NCBI RefSeq assembly: GCF_022836935.1
Contig: NZ_CP083239.1
Span: forward strand, 3,238,001-3,302,000
Reading direction: 5' to 3'
Length of the DNA: 64,000 nt
From: Ancylobacter polymorphus
GTDB taxonomy: Bacteria > Pseudomonadota > Alphaproteobacteria > Rhizobiales > Xanthobacteraceae
Under the pieces are notes generated by a model, which made no database searches, was not told where the DNA came from, and was given only the letters and a program-made list of their open reading frames with translations. A program made the translations under genes and the position numbers. Positions 61,212-64,000 of this stretch are shown here, one piece after another (within the stretch, counting starts at the first letter, position 1; each line of letters opens with the position of its first letter).

Positions 61212-62973
61212 GCGGCGCCTCCTCGCCTCTGCCGGCCGCGACGGCGCCCCCGCGCAGGTCGCCTATCGCCGCGCGGGCGTGGCCGGCGCCCCGGCCGTCG
61301 TGCTGATCCATGGCGTCGGCATGGCGAGCGAAGTGTGGGCGCCGCAGATCGACGCGCTGGCGGCGCTTTACGACGTGGTCGCGCTCGACATGCCCGGCCA
61401 TGGCGGCTCCAGCCTGCCGCCGGAGGATGCGCGCCTCTCCGATTACGCCGATCAGGTCGTCGCGCTGTTGGACGGGCTGGGCCTGCCCTCCGCCGTGCTG
61501 GTCGGCCATTCCATGGGCGCGCTGGTGGCGCTGGAGGTGGCGCTGGCGCATCCCGCCCGGGTGCGCGCCGTCGCCGCGCTCAACGCCGTGTTCTGCCGCA
61601 CGCCGGAACAGCGCGCGGTCGTCACCGCCCGCGCCGGCTCGCTGGAGGCGGAAGGCCGCGCCGCCTCGCATGAAGCCGCCGTGGCGCGCTGGTTCGGCGC
61701 GCCGGTGCCTTTGGAGCTTGAGGCGAGCGCGGCGCAGGTCTCCGCTCTGCTCGCGTCCGGCGATCCCGTCGGCTATGCCCGCACCTATGCGCTGTTCGCC
61801 GCCTCGGACGACGCCCATCGCGACCGGCTCGCCGGCCTCGCCATGCCGGCGCTGTTCATGACCGCCGAGGGCGATCCCAATTCCACCCCCGCCATGTCGC
61901 GGGCGATGGCGGCGCTCGCCCCGCACGGCGCCGCCGTGGTGTTGGCTGGCGCGCGCCATATGATGACGCTGACCCATCCCGCCGAGGTGAACGCGCGGCT
62001 CCTCGCCTTCCTCGCCGCGCCGGCCGCGCCGTTCGACGCCAAAGCGTTCCGCCGCGCGCTCGGCGCCTTCCTCACCGGCGTCACCGTGGTGACGACGCGA
62101 ACGGAAGAGGGCGAGATGCGCGGCTTCACCGCCAATTCCTTCTCCTCCGTCTCGCTCGATCCGCCGCTGATCCTCGTCTGCCTGGCGAAAACCGCGTCGA
62201 GCTTCCCGGTGTTCTCCGCCGCCGATCACTTCGCCGTCTCCGTGCTGGCGGTGGAGCAGAAGGACGTGTCGGCGCTGTTCGCCTCCAAATCGCCGGACAA
62301 GTTCGCCGGCGCGCCCTGGCAGCTCGGGCCGGCCGGCAGCCCGGTCATTTCTGGCGCGGCGGCATGGTTCGACTGCACGCGCCACGAGGTGGTGGAAGCC
62401 GGCGACCATGTGATCCTCATCGGCCATGTCCGCGGCTTCGGCGCGCGCGATGTCGCCCCGCTCGGCTATTGCCGCGGCGCCTATGTCGATGTCTCGCTCG
62501 GCCTGCAGGCGTTGGCCAGGCGCGACGAGCCGGCTCGCGTCGGTGCCATTCTGGAAGCGGACGGCGCGCTGCTGATGGTGGAAGACGGCAAGGGCGGCCT
62601 GTCGCTGCCCACCGGCTCCTGCCTGGAGCCGGCCGCCAACCCGCGCAGCCTGCGCGGCGCGCTCGCCCGGCTCGGCGTCGAGGGACGGCTCGGCTTCCTG
62701 TTTGCTGTGTTCGAGACGCCCGGCACGGGCGACGCCCCTCCCACCGTGTCGCTCTATTACCGCGGCAGCTTCGAGGGCACCCCCTCCGCGTCGGCGGGCG
62801 CGGTGCGTGTGCCGCTCGACGCGGTCGATCTCGCCCGCCTGCCGGACGAGGCGACGCGCTCCATGCTCGCGCGCTATCTGCGCGAGCGCCGCGAGGACAC
62901 GTTCGGCATCTATGTCGGCGATGCCGCGCAGGGCGTCGTCCATCCCCTCGCCACCCCCGCGCCGCACGGCTGA
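61204..62973 (+). CDS. Fusion: alpha/beta hydrolase + flavin reductase + NUDIX-like domain
   Basis: The 589-residue protein joins three domains. Residues about 1-272 are an alpha/beta hydrolase with HGVGMASEVW, nucleophile S103 in VGHSMGA and likely His252. Residues about 280-440 are an FMN-binding flavin reductase (HpaC/DIM6-like): FRRALGAFLTGVTVVTTR, GFTANSFSSVSLDPPLILVCL. Residues about 445-580 resemble a NUDIX fold (GAILEADGALLMVEDGKGGLSLP) but the catalytic box lacks its glutamates. The reductase likely supplies reduced flavin to the LLM oxidoreductase next door, and the hydrolase acts on its product or substrate. An ordinary gene set would encode these separately. Confidence 0.88.
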   Translation: MAERRLLASAGRDGAPAQVAYRRAGVAGAPAVVLIHGVGMASEVWAPQIDALAALYDVVALDMPGHGGSSLPPEDARLSDYADQVVALLDGLGLPSAVLVGHSMGALVALEVALAHPARVRAVAALNAVFCRTPEQRAVVTARAGSLEAEGRAASHEAAVARWFGAPVPLELEASAAQVSALLASGDPVGYARTYALFAASDDAHRDRLAGLAMPALFMTAEGDPNSTPAMSRAMAALAPHGAAVVLAGARHMMTLTHPAEVNARLLAFLAAPAAPFDAKAFRRALGAFLTGVTVVTTRTEEGEMRGFTANSFSSVSLDPPLILVCLAKTASSFPVFSAADHFAVSVLAVEQKDVSALFASKSPDKFAGAPWQLGPAGSPVISGAAAWFDCTRHEVVEAGDHVILIGHVRGFGARDVAPLGYCRGAYVDVSLGLQALARRDEPARVGAILEADGALLMVEDGKGGLSLPTGSCLEPAANPRSLRGALARLGVEGRLGFLFAVFETPGTGDAPPTVSLYYRGSFEGTPSASAGAVRVPLDAVDLARLPDEATRSMLARYLRERREDTFGIYVGDAAQGVVHPLATPAPHG

Positions 62974-62991
62974 GACACCGGGATCACCGCC

Positions 62992-64000
62992 ATGAAGTTC
63001 TCCCTCTTCGTCCATATGGAGCGCACCGATCCCGCCATTCCCCATGCCAGGCTGTTCGCCGAGCTGGAGGAACTGGCGCTCACCGCCGAGGGCGCGGGCT
63101 TCGAGACGGTGTGGATCGGCGAGCACCACGCGATGGATTTCACCATCGCCCCCAATCCCTTCATCCAGCTCGCCCATCTCGCGGCCAAGACGAAGACCAT
63201 CCGCCTCGGCACGGGCAATGTCATCGCCCCGTTCTGGCACCCGATCCGGCTCGCCGGCGAGGCGGCGATGATGGATATCGCCTGCGACGGCCGGCTCGAT
63301 CTCGGCGTCGCGCGCGGCGCCTATGTCTTCGAATATGAGCGCCTGCTGCCCGGCCTCGACGCCATGGGCGCGGGGCTGCGCATGCGCGAGCTGGTGCCGG
63401 CGGTGAAGAAGCTGTGGGCGGGCGATTACGCCCATGAAGGCCAGTTCTGGAGCTTCCCCACCTCCACCGCGTCGCCCAAGCCCGTGCAGCACGGCGGCCC
63501 GCCGATCTGGATCGCCGCGCGCGACCCCAACAGCCACGCCTTCGCCGTCGCCAATGGCTGCAATGTGCAGGTGACGCCGCTCGCCTCGGGCGATGGCGAG
63601 GTGGCGAGCCTGATGGAGCGGTTCAACACGGCGGTCGCGGATCACCCGCAGGTGCCGCGCCCGAAGATCATGCTGCTGCAGCACTGCTTCGTGGCTGATT
63701 CCCCCACCGAGGCTGACCAGCTCGCCGACGATCTCTCCGCCTGGTATGGGCTGTTCGGCGCCTGGTTCGCCAATAAGCGGCCGATCCATCAGGCGATCAT
63801 GGCGCCGCTCACCCCGGAGGAGCGCGCCGCCGCCCCGCACTTCGCCCCGGAGGTGGTGCGCAAGAATCTCGTCATCGGCGAGCCCGACGAGGTGATCGCC
63901 CGGCTGAAGGGCTATGAGGCGCTCGGCTTCGACCAGTTCTCGCTGTGGATCGACGCCGGCATCAGCCATGCGCGCAAGGCGAAGACGCTGGACCGCTTCA
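62992..64000 (+). CDS. LLM-class (bacterial luciferase-like) flavin-dependent oxidoreductase, 3' end missing
   Basis: The 336 residues present form most of a luciferase-like monooxygenase TIM barrel: MKFSLFVHMERTDPA at the start, EGAGFETVWIGEHHAMDFT, RLGTGNVIAPFWHPIRLAGEAAMMD, CDGRLDLGVARGAY and VIGEPDEVIARLKGYEALGFDQFSLW. The frame is open to the last base, so the stop lies outside. It starts 18 bases after the fusion gene, whose flavin reductase domain is the expected partner for a two-component flavin monooxygenase. Substrate unknown. Confidence 0.88.
   Translation, partial: MKFSLFVHMERTDPAIPHARLFAELEELALTAEGAGFETVWIGEHHAMDFTIAPNPFIQLAHLAAKTKTIRLGTGNVIAPFWHPIRLAGEAAMMDIACDGRLDLGVARGAYVFEYERLLPGLDAMGAGLRMRELVPAVKKLWAGDYAHEGQFWSFPTSTASPKPVQHGGPPIWIAARDPNSHAFAVANGCNVQVTPLASGDGEVASLMERFNTAVADHPQVPRPKIMLLQHCFVADSPTEADQLADDLSAWYGLFGAWFANKRPIHQAIMAPLTPEERAAAPHFAPEVVRKNLVIGEPDEVIARLKGYEALGFDQFSLWIDAGISHARKAKTLDRF

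Overview
The window is about 68% G+C by eye, densely coded and fully syntenic with alphaproteobacterial chromosomes: ntrYX-trkAH-dat-hfq-hflX on the plus strand, then rlpA-dac-tmk-holB-metG-tatD-MBL-mazG on the minus strand. It also carries a complete calcium-type methanol dehydrogenase operon and Azospirillum/Rhizobium-style oxidative pentose genes. Together these point to a methylotrophic member of the Hyphomicrobiales, most plausibly Xanthobacteraceae (Ancylobacter, Starkeya or Xanthobacter relatives). That placement is inference; no 16S gene or other definitive marker is present. No tRNA, rRNA, CRISPR, transposase or phage gene was recognised.

Layout. 1-8 kb: nitrogen-responsive NtrY (partial)/NtrX, potassium uptake TrkA/TrkH, a D-amino acid aminotransferase, Hfq and HflX. 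8-16.6 kb, minus strand: a housekeeping run read from rlpA down to mazG. 16.9-19.5 kb, minus strand: response regulator, sensor kinase and lipoprotein matching mxaX/mxaY/mxaZ of methanol regulation. 20-31.2 kb, plus strand: mxaF-J-G-I-R-S-A-C-K-L-D plus a beta-propeller gene. MxaF has Ala two residues after the catalytic Asp, so it is the calcium rather than the lanthanide (XoxF) type. 31.2-32.1 kb: a small, lower-G+C patch of orphan ORFs. 32.1-35.2 kb: DUF1488 protein, exported protein, chemoreceptor. 35.5-54.4 kb, plus strand: a sugar island with two CUT2 ABC importers (YtfQRT-YjfF-like and ChvE-GguAB), a GntR regulator, and enzymes taking L-arabinose, D-xylose and probably D-galactose either to 2-oxoglutarate (Weimberg type) or through KDPGal to pyruvate and glyceraldehyde-3-phosphate. 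54.5-58.2 kb: an SbcD-like nuclease and SMC-like ATPase pair. 58.2-64 kb: an FAD-linked oxidase and GntR regulator (minus strand) divergent from a DUF1185 protein, a hydrolase/flavin-reductase/NUDIX-like fusion and an LLM oxidoreductase that runs off the window.

How they work together. The mxa genes form one self-contained methanol-oxidation module: structural genes first (dehydrogenase, cytochrome cL, small subunit), then MoxR/VWA maturation genes, with a divergently encoded two-component system controlling it. The sugar island imports and oxidises aldoses in one regulon-sized block. The last cluster looks like an uncharacterised flavin-dependent catabolic unit with its own regulator and a perfect GntR-type operator; it is the best candidate here for an undescribed system. 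A recurring theme is a strong G+C-rich hairpin just downstream of genes for abundant periplasmic proteins (mxaF, mxaI, the ytfQ-like gene, chvE), suggesting graded expression inside operons.
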